This document shows positions 10,861 to 19,300 of a stretch of 64,000 nt of DNA, one piece after another; within the stretch, counting starts at the first letter, position 1, and every line of letters starts with the position of its first letter. This DNA is from Streptomyces fulvorobeus (GTDB lineage Bacteria; Actinomycetota; Actinomycetes; Streptomycetales; Streptomycetaceae): assembly GCF_013167895.1 (NCBI RefSeq), contig NZ_BLWC01000001.1:1860001-1924000 (forward strand), read 5' to 3'. The notes under the pieces were generated by a model that was not told the origin of the DNA, made no database searches, and was given only the letters and a program-made list of their open reading frames with translations. The position numbers were made by a program, and so were the translations under genes.

Positions 10861-10942
10861 TGATCACGTGGGTACCCGAGCCCGGTCATGATCACACAAT
10901 GCGGGTTCTATCCTGCATACATAACGATCATGAACGGTCAGC

Positions 10943-11191
10943 GTGGGAGCTGTGCCACGCGTCATCCCGCCAGACCCGCAGATCATGGAACGACGGCGGC
11001 GGATCGGCGAGCAGATACAAGCCGCCCGACTGCACGCCAACCTCACCCAGCAGGACATCGTGCAGCGCACCGGCATGGACCGGTCCGCGTACCAGGACAT
11101 CGAGCACGGCAGGTCCAGCCCGCTCCTCGACTCCCTGCTCCGCATCGCCGACGCGATCGGGGTGCCGCTCGCCGACCTCGTCCGGGAGTAG
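10943..11191 (+). CDS. XRE-family DNA-binding protein
   Basis: A compact 82-residue protein that is almost only a Cro/C1-type helix-turn-helix: RRRIGEQIQAARLHANLTQQDIVQRTG, then RSAYQDIEHGRSSPLLDSLLRIADAIGVPLADL. No effector domain. The start is uncertain: GTG at 10943, GTG at 10952 or ATG at 10985 all keep the HTH. It is the first gene inside attL and is transcribed toward the interior. Its position, away from the main repressor, suggests an accessory (lysogeny-expressed) regulator and not the immunity repressor. Confidence 0.8.
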   Translation: MGAVPRVIPPDPQIMERRRRIGEQIQAARLHANLTQQDIVQRTGMDRSAYQDIEHGRSSPLLDSLLRIADAIGVPLADLVRE

Positions 11192-11209
11192 CCCCGCCCG
11201 ACGCTCCGT

Positions 11210-11422
11210 TCACACATCAGCAGCAGCTCCTTCGCCAGCGGCGCAAAGGGGGCACGCCCACACTTCGGTGTCGAGGTTGTGGGCGCCCATCCGCTCGCGG
11301 ATCGTGCCGGCGTGGACCGCGCCGGTTGTGAGCAGCTTTTTGCACCAGACGCAGGCGCGGCCGGAGGACTGGTCCCACGTCAGCGTGTCCAGCTTCGGAA
11401 GCGGCCTGGCGGCGGCGGTCAT
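11210..11422 (-). CDS. Small zinc-ribbon-like protein
   Basis: 70 residues from the ATG at 11422, which overlaps the stop of the upstream small gene (ATGA). It has two paired cysteine knuckles, CVWC near residue 24 and CPLC near 59, consistent with a treble-clef/zinc-ribbon fold. No enzyme motif. Its role is unknown. It is co-transcribed with the 47-residue gene upstream and convergent with the XRE gene. Confidence 0.6.
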   Translation of the reverse strand: MTAAARPLPKLDTLTWDQSSGRACVWCKKLLTTGAVHAGTIRERMGAHNLDTEVWACPLCAAGEGAAADV

Positions 11423-11562
11423 GACGGCCGCGTGCACTCGTCGCACTTGCAGGCCGGATAGGCGGAGCTCGGCTCCGCAGTTTCCAGCGGGACCACCTCG
11501 GCCTCCGGGCGAACGATTCGCGTCCCGCCGTACCGGTCCACCTCGTACACCTTGATCGTCAT
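11419..11562 (-). CDS. 47-residue hypothetical protein with CxCDEC motif
   Basis: Begins MTIKVYEVDRYGG and ends YPACKCDECTRPS. The C-terminal CxCxxC could bind metal. It overlaps the next gene by ATGA, which indicates translational coupling. Small proteins of this appearance are, to my knowledge, frequent next to regulator genes in Streptomyces. No function can be assigned. Confidence 0.6.
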   Translation of the reverse strand: MTIKVYEVDRYGGTRIVRPEAEVVPLETAEPSSAYPACKCDECTRPS

Positions 11563-11675
11563 CACGGTTGGCCCCGGCCTACGTCGATTGAGGGGCGTCC
11601 AGCCACTTCGCTGTACGGCCCGCTGTCACACCCTGATGATGTGTGTGCACGTCGAGTAGGTAATAGGTCGTCGAA

Positions 11676-11691
11676 TGGCCACGCGTGGCCA
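11676..11691. promoter_or_regulatory. 16-bp perfect palindrome, probable operator
   Basis: TGGCCACGCGTGGCCA lies between the divergent small-protein pair (start 11562) and the TPR regulator (start 11721), preceded by TAATAGG. A natural target for the TPR/HTH regulator beside it, or for another repressor. Confidence 0.45.
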
Positions 11692-11720
11692 CGTAGCGGC
11701 CATGGCCAGGAGCGCGAACG

Positions 11721-12986
11721 ATGACACCTCAGACTGGGCACATGAGCCGCAACGACGCTCTACGGGCCGCACGGCTCCGCGCCGGATGGCGGACCATGGA
11801 AGCCGCGGCCACCGCCATCACCGAGCACGGGCAGCAGCTCCTGGACGACCGCCAGTTCGCCGTGTCCGCGCGGACCTGGCGTCGGTGGGAAGGCGACCGG
11901 CCCGGGTGGCCGGCCGAAGAGACAGCGATCGTCATTCACGATGCGCTCGGCCGGTGGCCGGAGGATCTCGGCTTCTCGACCCCGCCGGGCTGGATCCGGC
12001 CCGAGCATCATGAAGAGGCAGATGTGAGACGACGCGCCTTCGTGGGCGTCACCGCGGCCGCGCTCGTCGCCGGTCCGGTGGCGCCGCAGCACGTCGACCC
12101 CGCCCTGATCGGTTACTTCCAGCAACAGTTGGAGGGCCACTACCGGGCGGACATGTTCCTCGGCCCGCACGACCTGATCGGCACGGTGTCCGCGCAGTAC
12201 CAGCTCATCGACAAGCTGGTCCGCTCCGCGAAGGACGAGACCCGCCGCGGCCTGCTGCGCGTCGGTGCCGCGTATGCGGCGCTCGTCGGCTGGCTGTACC
12301 AGGACGCCGGAGACATGGACGGAGCCAGCTTCTGGCGGGGGGTGACGCAGGAGATCGCAATGCGGTCCCGCGACCCGCACCTGATCGGCTACTCCCTGGT
12401 GAATCAGGCGCAGGTCCGCACGGACTTGGGCGACGGGCACGCTGTCGTCGACCTGTGTGAGGCCGCCCTCGACGATGCCGACCGGCTCGTCCCCAAGGTG
12501 CGGATCATGGCAATGCAGCAGCAGGCCCACGGCGCCAGCCTCACGGACGATCGCCGATCGGTCGATCAGCTCCTGGACCAGGCCGGCCGTCTTCTTCCCC
12601 AAGTCGACGACGACCTGCCATGGGGCAATGCCTGCCGCCGGACGCCCGGGTATCTGGAGGTGCAGCGCGCCACCTGCTACGGGCGGCTCGGCCTCGGTGC
12701 GGAAGCCGGAGCCCTGTGGTCCCAAGTCCTCACGGTCGTGCCGGAGACCGCGCGTCGGGACCGCGGGGTGTACATGGCCCGGCAGGCAACCGCCGCGGCA
12801 GCAGCCCGTGAGCCGGATCAGGCGGTAGAGATCGCCCGCACGGTCGCGACGATCGCAGTCGAGACAAGGTCTGCCCGCATGGCTCGGGAACTGACCACCC
12901 TGGAGCGGGCGATGCGTCCGTGGCAGGATGCCCCGGTCGGCCGGGATCTTGCGGAGATTCTGGAGCTTGTGACCGAAGGGAGCTGA
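11721..12986 (+). CDS. HTH regulator with TPR-like helical repeats
   Basis: 421 residues. The N-terminal 80 residues form an XRE-like helix-turn-helix (NDALRAARLRAGWRT...VSARTWRRWEG). A short linker and a hydrophobic stretch (RRRAFVGVTAAALVAG) follow, then about 280 residues of alpha-helical repeats of TPR type (for example GLLRVGAAYAALVGWLYQDAG). This is a very common Streptomyces regulator architecture. The ligand and targets are unknown. AGGAG 8 nt upstream supports the ATG at 11721. The next gene follows after 2 bp, so the two are probably one operon. Confidence 0.75.
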   Translation: MTPQTGHMSRNDALRAARLRAGWRTMEAAATAITEHGQQLLDDRQFAVSARTWRRWEGDRPGWPAEETAIVIHDALGRWPEDLGFSTPPGWIRPEHHEEADVRRRAFVGVTAAALVAGPVAPQHVDPALIGYFQQQLEGHYRADMFLGPHDLIGTVSAQYQLIDKLVRSAKDETRRGLLRVGAAYAALVGWLYQDAGDMDGASFWRGVTQEIAMRSRDPHLIGYSLVNQAQVRTDLGDGHAVVDLCEAALDDADRLVPKVRIMAMQQQAHGASLTDDRRSVDQLLDQAGRLLPQVDDDLPWGNACRRTPGYLEVQRATCYGRLGLGAEAGALWSQVLTVVPETARRDRGVYMARQATAAAAAREPDQAVEIARTVATIAVETRSARMARELTTLERAMRPWQDAPVGRDLAEILELVTEGS

Positions 12987-12988
12987 GC

Positions 12989-13306
12989 ATGGCCAAGGGA
13001 CCGGTACCGCTGACGGACAGTGCGATCGAGGGGCGTCTCTTGGAGCTCCGCGGATGGTCGCGAGTGGGCGATGAGATCACCCGGACGTTCGGCATTCGGT
13101 ATCACGGGGGTGTCGCCATGATTGTGCACGTCGCTGATGTCGAGCGGCTGATCGGGCACCACGCGGACATCGACCTGCGGTGGGATCGCGTGCGGTTCGG
13201 GATCACGACTCACGACGCGGGCCACAAGCTCACCGACGCCGATTTCGACCTCGCGAAGCGCATCGACCAGATCGCAGCAGCGCATGGTGCCGAGCCCGGC
13301 GCCTGA
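12989..13306 (+). CDS. Pterin-4a-carbinolamine dehydratase-like protein
   Basis: 105 residues from the ATG at 12989, behind GGGAGCTGAGC. It matches the PCD/DCoH family: [20 protein letters not shown], then [13 protein letters not shown]. The family motif is normally [EDKH]xxxHHP; here the first position is Arg and the Pro is Ala, while both His, the Trp, THD and the late Asp are kept. Family members recycle 4a-hydroxytetrahydropterin, and in animals DCoH also binds a transcription factor. It sits 2 bp behind the TPR regulator inside a prophage, an unusual cargo gene. Activity cannot be judged from sequence. Confidence 0.75.
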   Translation: MAKGPVPLTDSAIEGRLLELRGWSRVGDEITRTFGIRYHGGVAMIVHVADVERLIGHHADIDLRWDRVRFGITTHDAGHKLTDADFDLAKRIDQIAAAHGAEPGA

Positions 13307-13323
13307 CCGCGGACGCACGAAAG

Positions 13324-13359
13324 CGCCCCCGCCGCCTGCCGAAGCAGGGACAGGGGGCG
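13324..13359. terminator. Bidirectional terminator
   Basis: Outer CGCCCCC/GGGGGCG and inner CCTGC-CGAA-GCAGG form a two-part stem between the convergent dehydratase-like gene (+) and the last late phage gene (-). Confidence 0.65.
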
Positions 13360-13366
13360 TGGTGGT

Positions 13367-14005
13367 TCATGGGTACTGCCGTCGCGACGGCTCCAGGGCG
13401 GGCCCAGGTGAAGGGGCGGGGTCGGGCGGTGCGGGTGCTCCATCACGTCGGCACATCAGCCCGTCCGGGTCTCCCGGTGGCGGCTGGAGGCTGTACCCGT
13501 CCGGGCAGTTCTGCCCGTCCGTGCCGTCCGTGCCGTTGGTGCCGTCGCGGCCATCCGCCCCAGCTGGCCCGGGCGGCCCGGGCGGCCCGGGCGGCCCGGG
13601 TGCGCCAGGCGGACCAGTCACGGACTCCCCGGGTGGTCCAGTCACCGTGACCCCCGCGGGCCCGGGTGGGCCGGCCTGCGGGCTGATCACGGGTGCCGGT
13701 TCCCCAGGGGCCCCCGATGGCCCCGGCGGTCCGGGCTCCGTCGAACCGGGGCCCGGCGGACCGGGCGGACCAGACGGGCCAACTACTCCTTCTCCAGGCT
13801 CACCACGGGATCCTGGTGGCCCCGCAACCGGCGTCCCGCCGAGCCGCTCGACCTGCTGGGCCAACTGATCCCTGGCGAGGTTCGCGTCCCGGAGGTCGGT
13901 AGCCAGGTCCTGCACCGTAAGGATCGCCGCGCCGGCCAGTAGCGCACCGCCCAACGTCATCACGTTGCCGAGCCAGGGGCGTGCACGTTCCGCATGTCGC
14001 CGCAT
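13367..14005 (-). CDS. Collagen-like membrane-anchored phage protein
   Basis: 212 residues from the ATG at 14005, which overlaps the preceding stop (TGATG). It has a predicted membrane segment at about 13-33 ([18 protein letters not shown]), a short coiled-coil-like stretch ([20 protein letters not shown]) and then about 120 residues of Gly-X-Y repeats ([14 protein letters not shown]). The C-terminus has a Cys pair (QNCPDG...LMCRR). It is the last gene of the late operon, after the lysis genes. Collagen-like repeats are frequent in phage tail and surface proteins. The membrane segment suggests a cell-envelope role here. Confidence 0.65.
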   Translation of the reverse strand: MRRHAERARPWLGNVMTLGGALLAGAAILTVQDLATDLRDANLARDQLAQQVERLGGTPVAGPPGSRGEPGEGVVGPSGPPGPPGPGSTEPGPPGPSGAPGEPAPVISPQAGPPGPAGVTVTGPPGESVTGPPGAPGPPGPPGPPGPAGADGRDGTNGTDGTDGQNCPDGYSLQPPPGDPDGLMCRRDGAPAPPDPAPSPGPALEPSRRQYP

Positions 14006-14298
14006 CAGGCGCCCGCCCCCTTCACCGTCATCGCGAGGTACGGGAGCAGAGCCACGATCACAGTGATGACGACGCCGATCATCCACCGCCTGGTCGCCAC
14101 CAGCCGGTCGGCGTCCTGCTCCCGCTTGGTCTCCAGCGTGGTGACGCGCGCCCCGAGCTGGGTCTTCTCGATCGTGTAGACGTCCTGTGAGACGAAGGAG
14201 TCGAGACGCCCGTTCAGGTTCCCCAGGTCCTCGCGCATTTCGTCGCGGAGGGACTGGATGAGCCGCCCGAGCTCGCCGTTCGACGGCTCATCAGCCAT
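14005..14298 (-). CDS. Small coiled-coil membrane protein (holin-like or accessory)
   Basis: 97 residues. A charged heptad-like coiled coil (about 10-65, LIQSLRDEMREDLGNLNGRL...) is followed by one transmembrane helix (about 73-90, MIGVVITVIVALLPYLAM) near the C-terminus. This arrangement is common for a second membrane protein beside the holin in actinophage lysis cassettes. It lies between the holin candidate and the collagen-like gene. Confidence 0.6.
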   Translation of the reverse strand: MADEPSNGELGRLIQSLRDEMREDLGNLNGRLDSFVSQDVYTIEKTQLGARVTTLETKREQDADRLVATRRWMIGVVITVIVALLPYLAMTVKGAGA

Positions 14299-14318
14299 AA
14301 GTTGAGCTCCAGTTCAGA

Positions 14319-14576
14319 TCAGACGCCGCGCGCGAGAGAGGCCGAGTTGGTGACGTCACGCCACCGCGCGACGAGGCCCTTCACCAGCGCGAGCACAGCG
14401 CCTACACCACCGGCCCCGGCGGCGTACCACATGCTGCCGTCGAGGGGCTGAGTGACGACGATGCCCGCGATGCCCGCCTGAAGGAACGTGGTGATGACGC
14501 GCTCCAGGAGGTCTCGGCTGTAGGTCTTCGCGGTCTTGATCACGGTCTGTGCGGTGGGCAGGGGGAAGTCGGTCAT
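14319..14576 (-). CDS. Holin candidate
   Basis: 85 residues from the ATG at 14576. Two hydrophobic segments (about 30-45, FLQAGIAGIVVTQP, and 52-70, YAAGAGGVGAVLALVKGLV) and a basic, charged C-terminus. Size, topology and position directly after the endolysin fit a holin, which would open the membrane to release the amidase. Longer upstream frame extensions are low-complexity and lie inside the endolysin gene. Confidence 0.7.
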   Translation of the reverse strand: MTDFPLPTAQTVIKTAKTYSRDLLERVITTFLQAGIAGIVVTQPLDGSMWYAAGAGGVGAVLALVKGLVARWRDVTNSASLARGV

Positions 14577-14613
14577 GGGAATTCCGTTCTCTGAAGGTGC
14601 GGATGGAGGGCTG

Positions 14614-15531
14614 TCAGGCCCAGAGGAGGTGCCAGGTGAGCGGGCCCGGGTAGCCGTCGGCGTCACCCCGGAGCTGCGGGTGGGACCGCTGGAACGCCTG
14701 GACGTTAAGGCGGTCGGCCTCGCCCCAGGACCGGGACGGTCCGACGCGGTAGTGCCGGCCGTACCCGCGGCGGACCAGCTGCTCACCGAGCTTCTGGACC
14801 GAGGCGCTCGACCTGCCCGGAGCGAACGCGCCGCGGCCCGGAAAGGCGGGCCGGGCGGGCCGGGCGGGCCGGGCGGGCGGCTTCGGTTTCGGCTTGGCCG
14901 GAGGCTTCGGCGTGGGATTCGCCGGTGGCGTGGGCTGGTCGTCTTCCAGGCGGTCGTGTATGCGGGCCCGCATCTCGTCCATCGAGAAGCCGCGCGGGTC
15001 GACCTTGCCCGGCTGCCACTCCCGGTGACCGATCACGGACGGGGCGCCCCAGCGGTGACGGCGGCAGACCGCGGCCGCCGCCCGCTCGATCGCTTCGAGC
15101 TGGGCATCGGGCCACGGGTCCTTGCCATCGCCGAGGTTCTCGCACTCGAACCCGTAGAAGTGCCGGTTCCCGTCCGTGTTGGCCTCGTTGTCCGCCGGCG
15201 GCGTCTGCTCGTCGACCACGGCCTGGAGGACGTCGTCGTCGCCGTACCCGGCGTGGTTGGTGCGGCCGTAGCCGACCAGGTGTACCCGGCCGTCCTTGGC
15301 GATCACACCGTGGCAGAGCGGCCCCGGCAGCGCCGCGTAGCCGTGGCGGCACAGCTCCACGGTGCGGGCGGAGCCCTTGGTCACGGTGTGATGGATCATC
15401 ACCCCGTGGACCGGCCCCCAGGGGCCCTTGTGGTTGCGGTTGTGGGTACGCCAGTCGCCCACCTCGATCACGGTGAGGCCCTCGTCCCGCAGAGCCTGCA
15501 AGAACGTGGCGGGGGACATCGGATCGGACAT
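14614..15531 (-). CDS. Endolysin: N-acetylmuramoyl-L-alanine amidase with C-terminal cell-wall binding
   Basis: 305 residues. The Amidase_2 domain (about 20-185) has zinc-ligand motifs HHT at 47-49 and IGHREW near 165, plus the fold signature FYGFECEN. A Pro/Lys-rich linker (about 200-235) leads to a peptidoglycan-binding module (SVQKLGEQLVRRGYG...LNVQAFQRSHP). There is no signal peptide, as expected for an endolysin released by a holin. A hairpin terminator lies directly upstream. Confidence 0.88.
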   Translation of the reverse strand: MSDPMSPATFLQALRDEGLTVIEVGDWRTHNRNHKGPWGPVHGVMIHHTVTKGSARTVELCRHGYAALPGPLCHGVIAKDGRVHLVGYGRTNHAGYGDDDVLQAVVDEQTPPADNEANTDGNRHFYGFECENLGDGKDPWPDAQLEAIERAAAAVCRRHRWGAPSVIGHREWQPGKVDPRGFSMDEMRARIHDRLEDDQPTPPANPTPKPPAKPKPKPPARPARPARPAFPGRGAFAPGRSSASVQKLGEQLVRRGYGRHYRVGPSRSWGEADRLNVQAFQRSHPQLRGDADGYPGPLTWHLLWA

Positions 15532-15553
15532 GAATGCCTCCGGACATACAGAA

Positions 15554-15578
15554 AGCCCCGGCCAGATGGCTCGGGGCT
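15554..15578 (-). terminator. Hairpin between tail genes and lysis cassette
   Basis: AGCCCCGGCC and GGCTCGGGGCT pair with a four-base loop, just upstream of the endolysin start. It could attenuate transcription from tail into lysis genes. Confidence 0.55.
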
Positions 15579-15603
15579 GTTGGTGGGAGAGGGCCAGGGC
15601 GGG

Positions 15604-15867
15604 TCAGGTCCCGGGGAGTTCGTAGTACCAGGTCGGGTAGTCCTCGGCGCTCACCATCCCTTCGAGGCGGTTGTCGTACCGGAGGACCCAGTAGCCGGAC
15701 GAGACACGGACGGGGTACAGGTTGCCTTCACCGCCGTCCATGAGCATGTGCAGGGAGCCGTCCTCCGCGGTGTGGTCGTAGGTCGTGTTCCCGAGCCACT
15801 CTGCGACTGCGGGCCCGTTGGTACCGGTGAACTGCATGGACTCGTAGCACTGGACGACAACTGCCAT
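15604..15867 (-). CDS. Hypothetical phage protein between tail and lysis genes
   Basis: 87 residues, rich in aromatic residues and predicted beta-strands (MAVVVQCYESMQFTGTNG...YWVLRYDNRLEG...WYYELPGT). No recognisable family. Its position three bases after the next upstream gene suggests a small virion or tail-tip accessory protein. Confidence 0.6.
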   Translation of the reverse strand: MAVVVQCYESMQFTGTNGPAVAEWLGNTTYDHTAEDGSLHMLMDGGEGNLYPVRVSSGYWVLRYDNRLEGMVSAEDYPTWYYELPGT

Positions 15868-15870
15868 CTC

Positions 15871-16332
15871 TTAGACCACCTCGTAGATAGTGACGGTGAG
15901 ATCGGTGTAGCCGGTGCAGGCGATCGAGGCGCCGCCTGCGGCACTCAGCCCGCAGCGCAGGTCGAGCGTGTGACTGCCCGCCGCAGCCAGAATTCCGAAC
16001 CACGACTTCCCCGCCATGTCGTAGTCACCGGAGTCGCTCCCAGAGGTGCCCTCGGTCCAGCGGGCCTCCCCGGACTGCTGGACCCCGTCAACGAAAAGCG
16101 CACCCTTGGTGTAGACGCCAGCCACGGCTGTCATGACGTCGTAGGAGAAATTCGCCTGGACGGTGTACGCGGCGTTCGGCGCCGTGGTGGTGAGCGTGAC
16201 GGAGCAGCCGTCCACGGCCGTGAAAGCGGTTGTCGAGATGGTGGTCGGGCTGCCGGCCTGCCGGTAGTGGGGGCGCGGCTGCATGCGGCTGAGTTGCCCG
16301 GCCGTGACGATCCCGCCTGCGGGAATGGGCAC
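15871..16332 (-). CDS. Putative tail-tip/receptor-associated protein
   Basis: 153 residues, mostly beta-strand-like Thr/Ala/Val-rich sequence (TTISTTAFTAVDGCSVTLTT, YTVQANFSYDVMTAV, ALFVDGVQQSG), in the style of beta-sandwich host-binding domains. It follows directly on the large minor tail protein. No family recognised, so the role is inferred from position. Confidence 0.55.
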   Translation of the reverse strand: MPIPAGGIVTAGQLSRMQPRPHYRQAGSPTTISTTAFTAVDGCSVTLTTTAPNAAYTVQANFSYDVMTAVAGVYTKGALFVDGVQQSGEARWTEGTSGSDSGDYDMAGKSWFGILAAAGSHTLDLRCGLSAAGGASIACTGYTDLTVTIYEVV

Positions 16333-16347
16333 AGGGCCCTCCTGGGG

Positions 16348-19300
16348 TCAGAGCGCGGCGCGCATCGGGTGAGTGAGAGACAGGGCAGCCCCTGCGGCGT
16401 GGCCCTTGACGATTCCGTTGACGGACCGGATGACGGTCATGGCCTGCGGGCCGACGTACAGGTTGTCGAACGTCACCGTGACCGGCAGCACGTTCGTTGT
16501 GGCCGAGCCCAGGACGGTGCGGACACCGACCGAGGCCGGGGCGGTGAGCGCCGCGTCCGTGGCCGTGACCTGCCAGGCCACAGGCTCCGTGCCCGACCTC
16601 AGCCAGACCTTTGCGGACAGCTCGCTGCCGGTCATCGCGAGGCGCACGGTGTACCAGGCGCCCGCCGTGTACGTCAGGCCGGTCGCATAGGACGACCCGA
16701 GCTGTGTTTCCCCTCCGTCGCGCTTGCGGAGGGTCAGGGTCATCGCACCCCCGGCTGCGATCTGCACCCTGGCCAGATACATGTGCGTGACGTCCTGGTA
16801 CCTGATCATCGGGAAAACGTAGGCGGAGTCGGCGGCAGGCACGGCGGACAGAGAGAAATCGACCCGGAGGTCCACGTCAGCAGTGACCACCGGTACGTAG
16901 GTGTGCCGGAACACACCGCGGCTGGACATGATGTGCCGGCCGGTGCCGGCCGACACCGCGTAGTCGGCGGCGCTGCCCCCATCGGTGACCCACGCCTGGC
17001 CGGAGTCCGCAGCGCCCCACCCGGATGCCACAGTGCGGGCGAAAGCGTCCTCGGCCACGCCGGTGATCCGAGTCACGGTGGCCTGCTCGCCGTCGCATGT
17101 GACGTCGAGCGGGAATTCTGTCGGGTTCGCTGCGGTCGTCAGCCAGGCGGGGCCGGCCGTCACCGTGACCGGCCACGTCGTGGCTGTCGAGGTCACCGCG
17201 GCCGCCAGTTCGGACCCATCGGTGTCGGCCCGTCCAAGGACCCGGTCGTCGGCGACACCCACGCTCCACGGCGACCCCGGCGCGCAGTTGAAGGTGATGG
17301 TCCAGCCGCCGGCGCCGATCTCCTCGCTGTAGCCGCGGATGATCAGGTCGACGGGGCCGGGCCCGTGGTCGGCGGGGAGGTCCGTCAGGCGCACGAGGTC
17401 GCCGACGTCGGCCCGGTAGATGTCGGCGATCATCGCGTAGACCCGGGGGTTGGCCAGGTTCAGCGTGACCTTGGTGTAGCGCAAGCCGTCGAACGTGCCC
17501 AGGTGCATGCGCCACTGGGCGTGCTCACCGGTCTGGTGGTCGGCCTCAAGCGACAGGGTGTAGTCGCGGTCGTAGCGGCCGATGCCGTTCGGCGGGTCCT
17601 GCACCGACATGCGGCCGCTCTCCAGCACCGCGCGCCCGGTCGTCCCGCCGGAGCGTTTGACCGTGATGTCATTTTCGCTGAGCTTGTCGTCGTCCAAGGG
17701 CCGGAACGGCTCCCCGATCACTCCGTCCGCGAACGACAGGGTGATGGTCGGGGCCTGGTTGTAGAGCGTTCCGCGCGCCCGGTAGGCCAGCTCCAGGGCG
17801 TCCCGCCGCTCGACCAGGTAGCCCAGGTCGGATTTGGCGATGGTCGCCAGACTGTCGAGGTACTTCTCAGGCCGCTGGATTCCCAGCCGCGTCTGGTGCG
17901 TCTCCTCGCCGGAGACAGAGATCGGCACACCGGTCTCCGCGGAGAGCCGGAGAGCCCGAGCCCCTGCGGTCTCACCCGGAAAGCCCATGACCGCCTGGTG
18001 CACGGTCGCAGCCGAGGGCTGGTCGGCGTTCCAGACCGTGAGGTACCCCAGCGACAGGTCGTCCGCCTCGGCGGCCTCCTGGTCCCACAAGTACTCGATG
18101 CGCCCGAGCGGCTGGCCGGTAAGGGCTTCGCTCCCCACCGCAAGGTTCTCCCCGTCAACGTCCAGCCACCAAGCTGTCGCCCCGCCGCTCACCACGGTCC
18201 GAAACCGGATGTGGTGCGGGCGGTCGTCGAAGATCCCGGGGTCGGGGACGGTGGCGAGGAACGCCATGCTGCTGCTGTCGGCGGCCACGGTCTCGCGGAA
18301 GATGAGGATCTGGTTGGGGACCGCCTGGGTGTAAATGCGCCAGATGGTGCGGTTGCTGGCCTCGGTGCCTCGGCCCCGGTCGTGCATTTCGAGGACCTCG
18401 GAGAGGCCGGCGCCCGAGCGGACGTGGTCGACGGACCAGCTGGCGGTACCGACGGTGCCGGGCGTCGCGGTCAAGGCCCCGTTTCTCTGGTCGGGGAATC
18501 CGGCGACGGGCTCGATCCAGTCGGCCAGCGTGCCCTTACCCCACAGCGGTGGCGCCTGCTTGCCCGCGGCGATGACCGGAGCGGACCCGCGCATGGCCGC
18601 GCCCTGGGTGGCCTGCTCCCCGTCCGTGAGGGGCCAGCACTCCAGAGCGTTACTGCCGAGCATGTAGCGGCGGAGCGCGGAGTCCAAGGGCCGGTTGCCC
18701 GCGCCGAGGCGGCGCATGATCCCGGCCGGGGCAATCGCAACGGTCCGGTCGGCGCCGGACAGGTCGCGCGACGGCGGCCACGCGGGCACCTCGCCGACCA
18801 TCCGGACGTGGAGATTGGACAGGTGCGCCTCGTCCCGCAGGGTCCAGACGCGGCCCTGGTCGTCGGTGAGCGTGGCAGCCCCGGCCACGCCCTGGGCGGC
18901 CACGTCGAGGTCGACCAGGAGCGGCCCGTCGATCCCGTTCCGCAGCTGAAGCGCGTGCGCCTTGCCGCCCCATCCCTGCCACGCCACATCCGGTACGGAT
19001 CCGAACTCAAGCTGTCCGGTCCCGCCCCAGACGGACGTGGTGCCCGCACCGGTGACCGGGTTGCCGATCGCCTGCCAGCGGCTGGCCATGCTCTGCCCGT
19101 AGTAGAACCGGGCTGTGTGCCCGCTGGCTCCGTTGTCGACGTCGAGGGTGACGCGCAGGACTCCACGCTGTCCCGAGGTCATCGGCAGCGGCTGCGTGGA
19201 GATCAGGGTCTTGACGGTGGTGCCATCGGGCGACCAGCGCAGCTGGATGATCCCGTTGTAGGACAGGGTCAGCGCCCACGAGCGCTGGTTCCCGGTCGCG

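Larger units (their letters stand above)
10494..10942. other. Left prophage end: integrase/excision sites and hairpins, no clear gene
   Basis: About 450 bp without a gene I can support. It holds a 9-bp inverted repeat, GCAGACTCC/GGAGTCTGC, at 10571-10579/10590-10598, with a related half (GCTGACTCCG) near 10519. It also holds the arm-type repeat at 10605-10627 and two hairpin terminators. The inverted repeat may be an excisionase or accessory site because it lies between the core and the arm sites. Confidence 0.45.

Noticed and set aside
10531..10863. 110-codon open frame at the prophage left end
   Set aside because: It runs through the arm-type repeat and two hairpins and has a low-complexity composition.
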